Source: Emiliania huxleyi CCMP1516
Lineage: Eukaryota; Haptophyta; Isochrysidales; Noelaerhabdaceae
Direction: 5' to 3'
DNA length: 64,000 bases
Assembly (NCBI RefSeq): GCF_000372725.1
Contig: NW_005202428.1
Location: forward strand, 977,331 to 1,041,330
Positions within the stretch are counted from its first letter, which is position 1. Each line of letters opens with the position of its first letter. Under the pieces are notes generated by a model. It was not told the DNA's origin and ran no database searches. It worked only from the letters and a program-made list of their open reading frames with translations. Position numbers and translations under genes: made by a program. This document shows, one piece after another, positions 1 through 12,399 of the stretch.

Positions 1-11
1 TCGACACTTAC

Positions 12-57
12 CGGCTGAGGTCACGTCGTCGGGCGCGTCGACGGGCTGGTTGGCCAT
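12..57 (-). CDS. first exon of a gene leaving the left edge
   Basis: Read leftward from the ATG at 57, fifteen codons (MANQPVDAPDDVTSA) are followed by a clean donor, G|GTAAGT, at 11-6, in phase 1. The rest of the gene lies outside the window, so the product cannot be named. The call rests only on the good donor directly after a short open start exon. Confidence 0.4.
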
Positions 58-379
58 GGTCCGCACGGCGGGGCGGCTGCGCCGCCAGGACTCGCGCGTC
101 GCTGCACGCGGCCTGCAGAAGGAATGACAGCTCGGCGGCAAGGCTTTTCTTGCGCCGGGACGGCTAGGCTTTTTGTGAGACGCCGCTCGCGGAAATCGAG
201 GAAGGCTTGGACTTTTCTTTTCTTGGGAAACGGGAGTGTTGGTTTAGAAGAGGCTGGCCAGCGACTGGACACACCGGCATGCGATGGGGGGACGCAAGCA
301 AGGACGGGGATTGGAGGTTGTAGAGAGATATTTAACTTTTAAGCACAGCTCGAGGCGAAATAAAATTAGAAAGAATTGT

Positions 380-430
380 ACTCCCCGGCCCTGGATGTGA
401 GGTTAATGACTGCACTCCAAGTGCTCCAAG
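380..430 (+). repeat. dispersed repeat family R1, 3' fragment
   Basis: This copy holds CCCTGGATGTGAGGTTAATG followed by CACTCCAAGTGCTCCAAG. The same block recurs near 13861-13984, 28066-28174, 34117-34400 (twice, inverted) and 39893-39942. It may be a small retroposon or a module of a larger element. No Pol III A/B boxes were recognised in it. Confidence 0.7.
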
Positions 431-434
431 TACT

Positions 435-438
435 CCCT

Positions 439-521
<83 letters not shown>

Positions 522-556
522 AACCGTCTCACTCAAAATCTCTCTCTTTCTATCTC

Positions 557-598
<42 letters not shown>

Positions 599-615
599 GT
601 CTCTCTCTCTCTCAT
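435..615. repeat. CT microsatellites
   Basis: Two long runs of CT, about 443-520 and 557-612, are separated by a short CT-rich spacer. The long Arg-Glu open frames on the other strand are products of the repeat and not genes. Confidence 0.9.
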
Positions 616-651
616 GTCTCAAAATCTCTCTCTCAGAAGCGGACACAAAAA

Positions 652-733
652 CTCGCGCGCGCGTGAACAGGGCTCCAGGCCCCAAATTACGTGTGAGTGT
701 TAGAGTTGTTTGGTATTGCTAAAAATCTCTCTC
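652..733 (+). repeat. 82-bp exact repeat, copy 1
   Basis: These 82 bp are identical to 58031-58112. They run from a CG dinucleotide tract through GTGAACAGGGCTCCAGG to a CTCTCTC tail. At the second site the repeat lies directly upstream of the intact AT-hook repeat ORF, so it may be the leader of that element. Confidence 0.8.
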
Positions 734-1174
734 TCAGAAGCGGAGCACACACGAAGATCGAAGTCGGCACAACAAAAATCCCCTTTGCAGCCAAGCCTAC
801 AGGGCACCTAATTTTGGTGTCGCCTGGCTGCCAGTTGGCTGCCGTGTAGTCGTCGAGGGCGCGCCACTCCTTCTGCAGATCGAACCAGTTCCAGATAGTC
901 TCGATGGCAGCAAGCGCCCGCGCGTACGGGCTTCCTGATTTGCAAGTGCCATCGATGACTGACTCCGGTGTTGGAAGAGACTCAGAAGTGGGGAGGCTGA
1001 CGCCCTTGGGGTAGAACTCAGAGATCTTGCCGCCGCGCAAGGTGTAGTAGATGTTGTCGTCGCGCGCGGCTCGGATGGAGGCCACCTCGTCTCGCCTCGA
1101 GAGCGCGGCTCTGTACGAGTTGACGAAACGAAAATTGATGGGCTTGCCCATCCCGGAGTGGTTCGACCCCACAT

Positions 1175-1582
<408 letters not shown>

Positions 1583-1627
1583 GCCAAGAGCAACCTTTTG
1601 AAATGGCGTTCACCGCAGGAACTTTGA

Positions 1628-1725
1628 GAAAAGAAAGAAAACAGACTTCCCAAGGGAGGGATGGGAGGACGGCACGCCGCCACCACACAGGGATTTTAAG
1701 GAGAGGAGTGTGGTGCTAGCCGTCG
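1628..1725 (-). repeat. dispersed repeat family R2 (tail module)
   Basis: On the minus strand this reads CTCCTTAAAATCCCTGTGTG, then GGCGGCGTGCCGTCC, then a pyrimidine tail. It is the same module that follows the AT-hook repeat ORF at 58720-58815, and it recurs singly or in tandem at 13640, 27550, 27880, 28380, 33848, 33898 and 48990. Confidence 0.8.
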
Positions 1726-1841
1726 CCCACCCTCGGGCGTCTACCACTTCCTATCTCTCTCCGCAGGAACTTTGAGAGTTCCCGTACATTTCTTTATCGA
1801 GATCTCTGCTGATCGAGCCTAATCGAAGGACGGCGCCCAAA

Positions 1842-3057
1842 ATGATGGCGCTCATGGCGGTCGCAGTGAGCCCGCTCATGGCGGTGGCAGTGAGCCCGCG
1901 CCTGCACCCGCGGCCGCGCCAGCCGCGCATCGCGGTCATGCAGGAACCCGCTCGCTCGCTCAGCACCGACTTTCTCTGTGGCGCGGATATCTTTGACGCC
2001 GCGCGGCCAGCCATCTTGGCAGAAAACACCTATGGGGATGCGGAGGAGAGGCGGCGCCGCCGGCCGTCGGCGCAGACCGAGGTGCCCAGTCGTCGACGCC
2101 CTCCACCGGCGCCGCTCGAGACGTCCGGCGTCTCCATGTCGCCACTGGACATGTCGAGCGAGCGCTTCCGGAGCGGGCCGCGCGACGCCGAGGCCTCGCG
2201 GGGCCGCGGCTGGGCCGTGCGCCGACGGGCTAGCCCGTCGGCGAGCACCGGGACCGTGCGCTCGGCGCCCGCTGCCGTCGAGCGGCCGCTCACTCTCCCA
2301 CGCGACGAGCCCCGCCCGACCGAGCCGCGGGCAAAGCCGGTGTCCTTCGACGTGATGCTGAGCGGAGCGGGGATCCACGAGGCGGCGCGCCCCGCGCTGC
2401 ACCGCGGCGGCAGGTGGCAGGGCATCGGCGCCAGCGCGGACGACGCCAATGCAGACAGCCGCCGCCAGCGGAGGTCGCAGAGCTCGCCTTCTGTCCAAGA
2501 GGCTCCGGTCCAACAAGAGCCCGAGGACATCCGATTCCGGCTGGAGGCTGCGGCGGCAGAGAAGGCGGCGGCGGCGGAGGCGGCGGCGGCGGCGGCGGAG
2601 CAGGCGGCGGAGCGGGCGGAGGCTGCGGCAGCGGCGGAGGCGGCGGCGGCGGAGCGAGCGGCGGCCGAGGCGAGGGAGGAGGCGGAGGCTGCGCGCAAGG
2701 CCGCGGCGGAGAAGGCAGCAGCGGTCCGACGGGCAAAGGACGACGCGGAAGCGGCGGGGGCGGAGGCGTCGGACATGGCGGCGGCGGCGGAGGAGGGGCT
2801 CTCCAAGAAGAAGAAGAAGAAGAAGAAGAAGGACAAGGCGCGCGCCGAAGCCCCGCGAAGCCCTCCCCCCCCTCTCTCTCTCTGTGCTACATGTCCATCA
2901 CCGACTGACTCTTCTCTGCCACCCCCTCTGGCGGCAGGTGAAGGCGCAAAAGAAGGGGGCACCGACCGCCACGCTCCTCAAGCAGTTCATGCACGACCAC
3001 GACCTCGAGATCGCCGACGTGTTGCAAGCGGCGTCGTCGCTGGTGGGCGACGGCTAG
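1842..3057 (+). CDS. Ala-rich coiled-coil protein with a poly-Lys tract, two exons
   Basis: Exons 1842-2837 and 2938-3057 give 371 aa. The intron has a GC donor (AAG|GCGCGC) and GGCAG acceptor; reading through it loses the conserved-looking end. Two related short motifs are visible: DIFDAARPAILAENTYG near residue 50 and GIHEAARPALHRGG near 175. Residues about 226-325 are an almost pure Ala/Glu coiled coil. A nine-lysine run and a short C-terminal segment (LLKQFMHDHDLEIADVL) follow. The lysine run could be a nuclear signal or an RNA contact. I do not recognise the family. Several in-frame ATGs lie within the first 15 codons, and the first is used here. Confidence 0.6.
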
Positions 3058-3642
3058 GATCACAGTATGGAGGTGCATGCGCCGTGTGCGCGTGTCGAAC
3101 AGGCAACTTGGAGTCTGTCAACGACTGCTTCGGAACCCTATCATGCCATGTGAACTGTGCTGCAGCTGTGTGCTGGCTGCGCGTGTGTAGTGGAGACGGG
3201 CGTTGGAGAGAGCGAACTACACTTGAGTGAGAGCCACGTGTGGTTGTCGTTGAGAGAGATAAAGGCCCTCTCTTCGGCCTTCGCGGATCATCCCGGCTCG
3301 CGCACCTACCCCGCCACCCGCGCAGCATGTGCCGATGTGGCAGAGCAAGCGTAGACGGTGTAGAGAGTCTACCCCGCCTTCCCGCGCGCTCGGCGGTCGA
3401 CACACCGGAGAGTCCGCGGACGCACGGTTGTCCCGCGCGGCCAGAGCGCTTTGCGTTTGCCACAGCGGCCGGAGGGCGCGTGAGGCGTGTGCCGGGGCAC
3501 ACGCGCACGCGCCGGCAGCGCGCCCGCCGGGCGCCGGCACCCGCGGCAGCGAGCCTAGCAGCGAGCAGGCCGCGGCGGGGGCGCTCGCTCACTCACACTC
3601 ACTCACGTGTAATTCGCGCTGAGGCCCTGACAGCAATCCCTG
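3058..3642. other. intergenic, no gene seen
   Basis: GC-rich sequence downstream of the coiled-coil gene. Open frames exist on both strands, but none has protein-like composition or splice support. Confidence 0.5.
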
Positions 3643-3904
3643 GTGTGGACGGTTTTTTTCGCGGTATCCGCGGCGGGATATGGCGGGATATGGCGGGATA
3701 TGGCGGGAGATACCGGGAGATACCGGGAGACACCGGGAGATACCGGGAGATACCAGGAGATACGAGATCTGGGCGGATACGGGCAGATACGGGGAGATAC
3801 GGGGAGATACGGGGAGATGCGAGGAGATGCAAGGAGATACGGGGAGATACGGTCAGAGATATTGGAGAGATACTTCAAGATACCGCAAAAAACCGTCCGC
3901 ACTA
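3643..3904. mobile_element. fold-back unit with an internal minisatellite
   Basis: Arms of about 25 bp (left GTGTGGACGGTTTTTTTCGC, right its inverse GCGGTATC/GGTTTTTTGCGG type) sit at 3643-3668 and 3879-3904. They enclose roughly 20 copies of a 9-bp unit, GGAGATACG or GGGATATGG. The layout is that of a small non-autonomous inverted-repeat element. No target duplication could be fixed at the ends. Confidence 0.5.
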
Positions 3905-5051
3905 GGGCTACAGCACCCCGCCTCACCCGCGGGGCGCGGGCGCCGACGCCGCCACAGCTGCTGGCTCTCTAAGTGTCCAGAGTGTCTCTCTCAGACGCTC
4001 ACGCGCTCACGCCGCTCCCAGACCTGTCCCAGCAGAGACGCGCCCGGCCCCCGCCGCTGCTGCCGCTAAAAAGGCCGGTGTGGGGCTGTAGGCCGCTAAC
4101 AAACACAACAACATTTCCGCTGCCGATATTTTGCAACGCCGATGTGCACACATGCACAAACAATGACAAAGAACGATGCACACTCACTGGGACGTGGGAG
4201 GGGCGGGGTGGAGTGGCTGCGTAACGCAACCATGTAAGATGTATCACCCCGGCCCCTCTCGTAGCCGCAGCCGCAGCCGCAGCCCCAATTTGCCGCTCTT
4301 CTGTGTCGGGTTGTGACGAGGGGTGAGGGGGGACGGATTGAAGATCCCTCACACCAAGATTGTGCAGGGCGGGGACACATGACCCTAAATCCCATCTCGC
4401 TCAGAGTTTGACCGTTTTATTTATTTACCATGGTGCATGGACTTTGACTGATCTAAGTTCAGATCTTAGCCATGGCTGTGGTAAAATGAAACTTTGGCAT
4501 TCGGTACAAGTTGGCCGAGTGGTTTCTCCAATAGCTAAAGGTCAACATCCTCTCCGGCTACGACAAGGTGAACGTAGCGTTTTTGATCTCTGGGTCTGTG
4601 GGGGGCCGAGCCGCCTCGGGGTGGCGGGCGGGCGGGCGTTTTGAAAAACAGAAAACAGAAAATAAGAGGGGGCCCGGGGGCCCAGGCCCCCCACTGGGAG
4701 TAGAAAATCCACGCCCAGGGGGGCCAAGGAGGGCGGCGCGGGGAAGCAGCATCAGGTGAGAGCAGGAAGGATGGCGCTTAGGGTCGGCTTTGAACAAGGG
4801 TTTCCAGGTATTAGATCAGTATTGGTGTCGGCACACATCCCAACATGAGGTCAGCGGCGCGCAGTGCCTCTCTCGCAGGCTGATTTTGGCTGTTTTCGAG
4901 CTTGTTGCCGTTCTACACCAGCTGTTCGCTCGAGACTCTGCTGGGGATGGGCCTTTTCGTTGGACGTTGCGGTGTTTTTGTCCTGACTCCATCAGCAGGG
5001 CGGATTTTTTTCTGCGAGAAGCCTCCTCTGAACGCGCTCTCGACTTGCCTC
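3905..5051. other. intergenic, no gene seen
   Basis: This includes a less GC-rich stretch (4390-4560) and poly-G/poly-C tracts (4600-4740). It would hold the promoter of the CWC24 homologue. No TATA box, RNA gene or coding exon could be supported. Confidence 0.4.
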
Positions 5052-6364
<1,313 letters not shown>

Positions 6365-6548
6365 CGGGCCGCCTCCGTGGGAGTCTGTGCGTTGTGAGGG
6401 GTGATTTTGGCGGGGGTTTGCGGTCTCCATCGTGATTGTTGGCCCCGGCGATCCCGCTAAAATTCTTTTATCGGTGTGCACAGGCTGGTGCTGTCGCTTT
6501 CGCTGGCCTGCGCTGGCAACTCAGCAGCTGCTCGCGACCTCTCTCGTC

Positions 6549-7222
6549 ATGCTGCCGCTGGCGCTAGCCCTGCTGTCGTGCACGACGACCGCATTGCAGC
6601 GGACCTGGCTCAATTCGCCCATGTCGCTCGAGCAGCCCGGCCGTCGGCACCGCCGCATCACTCTCGCCGAGGCCACATATGCGCACCTCCGCTGTGTCAC
6701 TTGCTCTCTCCATCCGCGCCGCGCATGCGCCAGCTCGCGTATGCCGCGCTCATGACCGCATCACACCGTCTCTGCCGTGCAGGATGAGAAGGGCTCGCTC
6801 TCGGAGGCCTTCGCCGCGTTTCAGCGCAAGCCGGAACCAAAGCTGCCCGGGCAGAGCGGCGCGACAAAGGGGAAGGAGGGTTTGCCGATTCGGCTCGGCG
6901 GAGACGTGCGCGGCGGCTCGCTCGGCGACTTACGTGCGGCTGTTGGCGGCTTTCCGCTCGACCCTCGAAACTGGCAGGCGCCTAGTCGGACGGGAGACTG
7001 CACCGTGAGAGATCGCCGTCGGCGCTCCTCCGCATCCTCCGCCTTGGCCTCCGTCGCCTCCGCCGCCTCCGTCGCGACCTCCGCTTTACACCCTCGTTCT
7101 CCCACCGAGGCCACATGCTGCTCCTCCCCCACGTGTCGCAGGCGGAGGAGGCCGGGCTCGTCTTCGTCTTCGCCTTCACATTTGGTGCCTTCCTGTGGGG
7201 CTACCTTGAGTACGTGGCCTAG
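6549..7222 (+). CDS. small secretory or plastid-targeted single-span membrane protein
   Basis: Exons 6549-6671, 6783-6977 and 7142-7222 give 132 aa; both introns start with GC and all junctions are in phase 0. The N-terminus (MLPLALALLSCTTTALQ) is a signal peptide, followed by an Arg/Ser-rich stretch that could be a plastid transit peptide. The middle is hydrophilic (GLPIRLGGDVRGGSLGDL, PLDPRNW). The last exon is a single membrane helix (AGLVFVFAFTFGAFLWGYL). Size and layout resemble small thylakoid or inner-envelope subunits, but I do not recognise the family. Confidence 0.65.
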
Positions 7223-7404
7223 GGTGGTGTCCGAGCCATCAATGTCCCGGTCCATATCAGTCGGTGTTAGGATTTTTTATGTATGTACAATGTGAGACGG
7301 TTCGAGATGTGTTCGAGATTTGGGCAGGGCGCTCGACTTTTCGGCGGTCGTGGAGTCACGCTCGTTGCTGCGATTTTCAGTCAGGCTTTGACTGGACAGC
7401 ATCG

Positions 7405-9189
7405 ATGCCGTCGCCGGACGCGGCGGCGAGGCACACGGGCGCCGGCGTGGCGCGTCGGCAGGCCCACCACGAGCGGATGCGCGACGAGCGCGCTCGGGAA
7501 GCGGCCGCGGGCGACGCGGAGCGTCCGCCGGAGGACGACGCGGTCGAGATGGCGAGCGCCGTCCACGTGCTGGACAGCGTGGCGGAGGTGGGCCCGAACT
7601 ACACCCTGCTGCGCAGCAAGGAGACGAAGGCGATGCGGCGGAAGCGACAGCGCGAGGATGCCAGGGCGGCGCTCGACGGCCACACTGTCCTGCCCACCGG
7701 ATCGCGCCTCGAGATCTTCTGCGACAGCGAGCGGTGGTATCCTGCGACCGTCATGGCGCGGGAGGAGGACAGGGACGGACGGATCGTGCACGAGGTCGAG
7801 TACGACGGCTACTCGGATCGGCGGTGGTGGCACATGCTGGACGACGAGCGGTGGCGCGCCGTCCCAGAGCAGGCCGGCGCGGGCGCAGGCGGGGATGGGG
7901 ATGGGGATGTGGCGATGGACCGCGTGGACGGCGAGCATGGCGCCCGTGCCGCGGGCGACGCCGAGGCGGCCGAGGTGCGGCCGGCGCCGCCTCCTGTGCG
8001 CCGGGGCGTGCGGCGCAGCGCGCTGGCGGACGCCCTCGAGGCGGAGGATGACGAGCAGCAGGAGGCGGCGGCGCGTGGCGATGAGCGGCCGATGCTAGCG
8101 CCCCACGGGCCGGCGCTGTCGGCGCAGCTTCGGGTCGTGCGCCTGCGGCTGCGCGAGTTCCTCGCGACGCAGGCCGCGGCGGGGAAGAGCGTGCCGATGC
8201 AGCGGACGGCCCTCGGTCTGCACCCGACGATGCGGTGGACGATCCGCTTCGGCAAGTGGCTGGCGACGACGCGAATCACCGCGCCGAGGGCGAGCCGGTG
8301 GCACGCGACCGAGCGGGGCGACGCGCGGGACGAGGAGCCGACGGTGCGCACGGGGCGCGGCGAGAACACGGTCTATGTCGCGTTGCAGCACATGAAGAAC
8401 CACGTGTGGCGCGAGATCTGGCCGGCGATGCCGGGCGACGCGAGGCAGTACTGGCGGCTGGTGACCAAGCAGGTGATGTCGCTGTACGACGGCGGCGGCG
8501 GCGGGATGAAGGACGCGGCAGGAGCCGCCGGCCGGGCGGCGGGCCACGAGGCGGCGCGGGAGAGGGCGTCGCACGGGCAGAGTGAGGCGGCGCAGCGGGC
8601 GGCGAGCGAGAGGGCGAGCGCCGAGGCGAGCCGGCGGACGATGGCCGAGCTGCGCGAGGCGACGACGAAGCCGTGCACGAGGCAGCACCTCTTCCAAGTG
8701 GGGGAGTATAAAGTTTTGCAAGTGCCAAGTCAGAAAGCCAGAAGAGAGCCGCTGGCAGGCCACCGGGCTGGATATGAGCGGTGTCAAGCGGTGTCGAGTG
8801 GTTCGAGCGGTGTCGAGCGGTGTCGAGGGGTGTCGTGTGTCGAGAGGTGTCGAGGGATGTCGAGGCCACGAGGGGTGTCGAGTTGGTCGAGTTGGCATGG
8901 GGTGTCGAGGTGTCGCGAGTTGGGAGAGAGAGAGAGAGAGAGAGAGTGTTGTCGAGTTGGTGTCGAGGGTTTGGTGTGGTGTCGAGGTGTCGAGGCCAGG
9001 CCCAGGGGGCAGGGCTCACTCAGGAGCCAGCCTTCCTCGCGAGGTCCAAGGACCACATACATTCTGACTCCCACTCCGATCATTTGCCTCCAAGTCATGT
9101 CGTTGCTCAGATCCACTCTCGTTCCGATCACTTGTTTGTACCTCAACGGTTGGTGTTGGCACTGCCACTGGGGTGGGTTCCCTACCTAG
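7405..9189 (+). CDS. Tudor-like domain protein, C-terminus unsettled
   Basis: From the ATG at 7405 the frame is open for 594 codons; about the first 430 look like real protein. Residues about 95-150 form a Tudor/SH3-like barrel (GSRLEIFCDSERWYPATVM then VEYDGYSDRRWWHMLDDERW). Residues about 230-360 form a second conserved-looking block (LRLREFLATQAA, LGLHPTMRWTIRFGKWL, VYVALQHMKNHVWREIWP). After about 8700 the frame runs into a GTCGAG minisatellite and an inverted repeat fragment, so the true 3' end probably lies near 8690, where AA|GTGGGG could be a donor. Another ATG at 7264 is in frame. The function is unknown; a chromatin or histone-tail reader is one possibility. Confidence 0.55.
   Translation: MPSPDAAARHTGAGVARRQAHHERMRDERAREAAAGDAERPPEDDAVEMASAVHVLDSVAEVGPNYTLLRSKETKAMRRKRQREDARAALDGHTVLPTGSRLEIFCDSERWYPATVMAREEDRDGRIVHEVEYDGYSDRRWWHMLDDERWRAVPEQAGAGAGGDGDGDVAMDRVDGEHGARAAGDAEAAEVRPAPPPVRRGVRRSALADALEAEDDEQQEAAARGDERPMLAPHGPALSAQLRVVRLRLREFLATQAAAGKSVPMQRTALGLHPTMRWTIRFGKWLATTRITAPRASRWHATERGDARDEEPTVRTGRGENTVYVALQHMKNHVWREIWPAMPGDARQYWRLVTKQVMSLYDGGGGGMKDAAGAAGRAAGHEAARERASHGQSEAAQRAASERASAEASRRTMAELREATTKPCTRQHLFQVGEYKVLQVPSQKARREPLAGHRAGYERCQAVSSGSSGVERCRGVSCVERCRGMSRPRGVSSWSSWHGVSRCRELGERERERECCRVGVEGLVWCRGVEARPRGQGSLRSQPSSRGPRTTYILTPTPIICLQVMSLLRSTLVPITCLYLNGWCWHCHWGGFPT
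8776..9000. repeat. GTCGAG minisatellite
   Basis: About 15 degenerate copies of a 10-15-bp unit, GTCGAGCGGTGTCGAG, are broken by a short GA run at 8930-8948. The array is not CRISPR-like: units abut and no spacers exist. It may lie inside an intron or in the 3' part of the Tudor-like gene. Confidence 0.75.
9030..9155 (-). repeat. fragment of the AT-hook repeat ORF family
   Basis: The minus strand encodes TRVDLSNDMTWRQMIGVGVR, nearly the same as the core of the intact ORF at 58117-58719. Only about 40 codons are present, so this is a truncated dispersed copy and not a gene. Confidence 0.75.
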
Positions 9190-9359
9190 TAGCTAGTTCC
9201 CTTCCGCCTTCGGGTTTATCGTGACAGCTGACGACGGTATTACATGTAGAGCTCTACCAGTGCGGACGAGATTTCTCGGAACATCGATGCCTGGAGGTCT
9301 CGCCTTTGTTTTGGGTGGTTCCCATCCGGTGCCAGCTGCGCATCGAAGCATCTCTCTCC

Positions 9360-10051
9360 ATGTCGCTCCTTTTCGCCTCCCAGCTGTTCGGCGCCGCATT
9401 CGTCGTGCAGCCGGGCCTTCGCGCCGCCCCTGCCATCCGTGCCCCATCGCCAGTGCTCTCGGAGGCAAAGGGGCGCCGAGACTGGGTCTTCATCAAGGGT
9501 ATCAACGACTATGGAAAGGAGCAGACGTATATGACGCTCGGCGCCAGCCAGACTGCGCAGTCGCGCTTTGCTTTTGACCCGTTCGGCTTTGAGGACAATG
9601 AGGTCTGGTCTCTATCTAGATGTAGCGCTATCGGAGAGAAACAGCGAGACCGGCACATCCGCACTCGGCACCTCCGCAGGCCCTGGCGGCGATCTGGGAG
9701 AAGGCTTATCTGCTGCCACTCTTCGGACCGGGCCTGCTCGCGGCCGCGTACCTGGTGGGCCAGCTGCTCGGCGTCTCGCTCTCGCTCCCCTCCCTCCCAG
9801 AGTTCACCCTCCCCGGCGGCGTCGAGATTCCCTTCATGTTCGGCATTCCCAAGGCGCGGCCGCCGTCTCTGACTAGGACGTGGGGGATGCGCCCTCCTGC
9901 CCCCCACCTCAGCTGCGCCACCCTCGCCCTTCCTGCGTCGCAGCTGCTCGGCTTCCTCGCCGGCCAGGGCATGAAGCTCACCTTCGACATCTGGAACTTC
10001 ATCTGCCCGCTCATCGGCCTCGGCGACGCAAGGCTCATGTACTGGAAGTGA
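9360..10051 (+). CDS. plastid-targeted small membrane protein, three exons
   Basis: Exons 9360-9602, 9680-9853 and 9944-10051 give 174 aa; introns are GT-AG and GC-AG, all phase 0. The start MSLLFASQLFGAAFVVQPG reads as a signal peptide with an FGA/AF-type site, the usual first step of targeting to a red complex plastid (inference). The mature part has a hydrophilic block (RRDWVFIKGINDYGKEQTYM, FDPFGFEDNE) and hydrophobic stretches (LLPLFGPGLLAAAYLVGQLL and LLGFLAGQGMKLTFDIWNF). The ending GLGDARLMYWK is compact. I do not recognise the family. Confidence 0.7.
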
Positions 10052-10585
10052 AAGTTGACGGATGACGCACACAGACGCAAAAGGTCCGACAGCGTGTGTG
10101 CAATCCCCTACCTGCCCCGGGTGTGAAACCCACACTGCTCTGCCCGGCCCAGACCACACCGCCCAGCTGTGAATAACTGCCCGCTTGCGAGGTCTCGGAA
10201 ACTTGTGGACATATTAAATTCCGGAGAAAAGATGCGCAAAATGCTCTCTACAAATCACTTAAGAAATTTGACGCCCTGACGGATCTCCGAGATCTTGTTC
10301 AGCCACCATGCACCAATCGAAAGCGAGATCGAAAAGGACGAAGCGTCATGCGGCGTGCGGCCGCGTGGGCGTGCGCCGGGCCGCACGTATGTGAATGTGT
10401 GCGTGTTGCGCGCGAGAGAGCTCTCTCTGAGAATAGAGAGACTCTAATTTAGAGAAAGAGCCGTGACGACAGTCACCTCGCGCACATTGTTTTGAATTTA
10501 CGTCTCAAGAGTGGACTATGGACTGGTCTCTGGTGGAATGCGCGAGTCGCCCGCCTCCATGTTGCGTTCCTGCGCCTATTTACGC
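10052..10585. other. intergenic between two convergent genes
   Basis: This is the shared 3' flank of the plastid protein (+) and the glycosyltransferase (-). Somewhat AT-richer patches (10200-10270, 10430-10500) may hold 3'-end signals, but no AATAAA was found. No gene seen. Confidence 0.4.
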
Positions 10586-12131
10586 TTAAGGCGCCGGCCC
10601 CGGTCGACTCAATGGCCACGGGTACTGAAAGGTGTCGATGGCGCGCTCGATGAACTCGTGCGCGTGGAGGGCTCCGTCCTCTGCGGCGAGCGCCTTCCCC
10701 ATCTTGGCGACGTTCTCGGCGATGGTCTGGTCGGCCACCACCTGCGTGAGCAGCTCGCCAAGCGAGCTACCCGTCACCTTGGACATCATCCCCGCGTACA
10801 GCCCGAGCTTCTTTTTGGCGACGAGAGAGCCGTGCCAGGGCTGGTCACTCATCACCGCGCAGATGATGGTGGGCTTGCCTGCGCGCAGCCCCACGGACGT
10901 GGTGCCCGCTCCGCCGTGGTGGACCACCGCCGCGCAGCGCGGGAAGAGCCAGTCGTGCGGGCAGGAGGGGAGCTCGAGCACGTTCGCCGCCGCGTATTCG
11001 GCGAGCCGGCTACCGTCGTCGGTGGATGAGTCGAGGACGGCCGCCGTGAGCCCCGCCCAGCCGCCCAGCAGGATGCCACGCATCTTGGCGTGCGCGAGCG
11101 CGGCGATCGCCATCGTCGAGAGCTTCTTGCAAAACTCGGGGTTGCCTGCGGGGCACGGGACGGGTCACCCACGTGCCCATACGGGGCGCCTCTGCTGCAA
11201 AAGATGACTGCCCTTCATCGACCCAAAGCCAATATAGACGGGCGGTGCGCCCGCCGCCAAGAAGGCGGTGAGCTGCTGCGGCGGCTGGTAGCCGGTGGAG
11301 GGCGGCATCATCCAGTAGCCGACCATCTCCTTGAGCGGCGGCCAGTCGGTCGGCTGAGGCACAAAAGAGGGCGACATGGCGCACATCTGCGGCAGGTCGG
11401 GAGGCAGCACCAGGGGCGAGCCGTCGCGGTGGGCGGTGGCGCTGAGCCCGGCGATCGCCCGCAGCTCGAGCGCCCGCGGCCGCTGCGCCTTTGCGATCCC
11501 TTGGCTGTTGAAGGCCTGGAACGCCAGCTTGTTCAGGCACTTTGGCAGGGCGCCGTCCTGGCGAGGAGTGGGCAGCCGGGTCGTTGTACAAGTGTCCGGG
11601 TAGTGTCTTCAGGTCTCGTCTCGGAAGTGTCAATGGTGTCTCGGGACTCACCTCTTTCTTGAAGAAGCTGATCTCCGACGTGGGATGGTTTGGCTGCAGG
11701 TCATAACGCAAAACCGGGACACCGAGCGCCTCGCCGACCGAGGCCCAGAACGCGAACTCGAACCCGGCGTGCAGGATGACATCCGGCTTGAAGGAGACGG
11801 CCAGCTCGTATCCGGCCTTTGTGTCGGCGGCTTGGGCGGCTTTGAACTCGGGCGTGGCTTGGTAGGCCTTGAACGTCTTGACCGTCTTGATTAGGTTCCA
11901 AAAGCTGAGATCCGAGAGGTCGACTGTGGCCAAGGCCTCGAGCATGCCAGACACATCCTCGCTCGCGGCAACGCACTCGATGCCCGCCTGACGCACCATG
12001 CCGTCGCTCGGCGGTGTCACAAACATGGTGGTGTCCTTGCCGAGCTGCTTGAGCCTGAGCGCCAGCGCGAGCGGCGGCTGCACGTCCCCGCGCGTGCCCC
12101 AGGCGAAGATTAGAACTCGCTGATACGGCAT
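10586..12131 (-). CDS. GT1-family glycosyltransferase (sterol glucosyltransferase-like)
   Basis: Exons 12131-11652, 11557-11212 and 11145-10586 give 461 aa. The first intron has a canonical GTGAGT donor, the second is GC-AG. The N-terminal Rossmann half starts LIFAWGTRGDVQPPLALALR, the hallmark of the sterol/vancomycin-type UGT branch. The C-terminal half carries PPVYIGFGSMKGN at an exon join and the sugar-nucleotide signature HHGGAGTTSVGLRAGKPTI near residues 350-375, then SDQPWHG. Known role of the family: transfer of a hexose from a UDP-sugar to a lipid or secondary metabolite. No membrane span or signal peptide is evident, so it is probably cytosolic. The substrate cannot be told. Confidence 0.9.
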
Positions 12132-12399
12132 GTGTGTCGCAGTCGGGACGCCGCGGGCGCGTCGTCGGTCGTCGAGTCGTCGACGACCGAGTCGTCGAGC
12201 CGCGGTGTATCGTCGCCGAGTGTCGGCCAAGTGCGAGTCGAGTATCGCAAGAATTTTGGTTTCGGGCACCCTGGAGGGCCGGCAGCGGCGGCGACAGGAC
12301 TGGAGACGAGGCGGGCTCCGACGGGCAGCGCTAGCCGCGGTGTCTCGAAGAAGAGGAACATGGCTTCTCAAAAAATTTCCGAGGCCAAGGGTTAGGGTG

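Noticed and set aside
332-532. Arg-Glu and Ser-Leu repeat proteins over CT/GA tracts (also 1380-1690 and 26408-26700)
   Set aside because: They are read from dinucleotide microsatellites; any such tract is open in several frames.
4508-4560. tRNA-like A box (TTGGCCGAGTGGTTT)
   Set aside because: No matching B box or acceptor pairing follows within tRNA distance.
8776-9000. CRISPR-like regular repeats
   Set aside because: Units abut with no spacers and are degenerate; ordinary minisatellite in a eukaryote.
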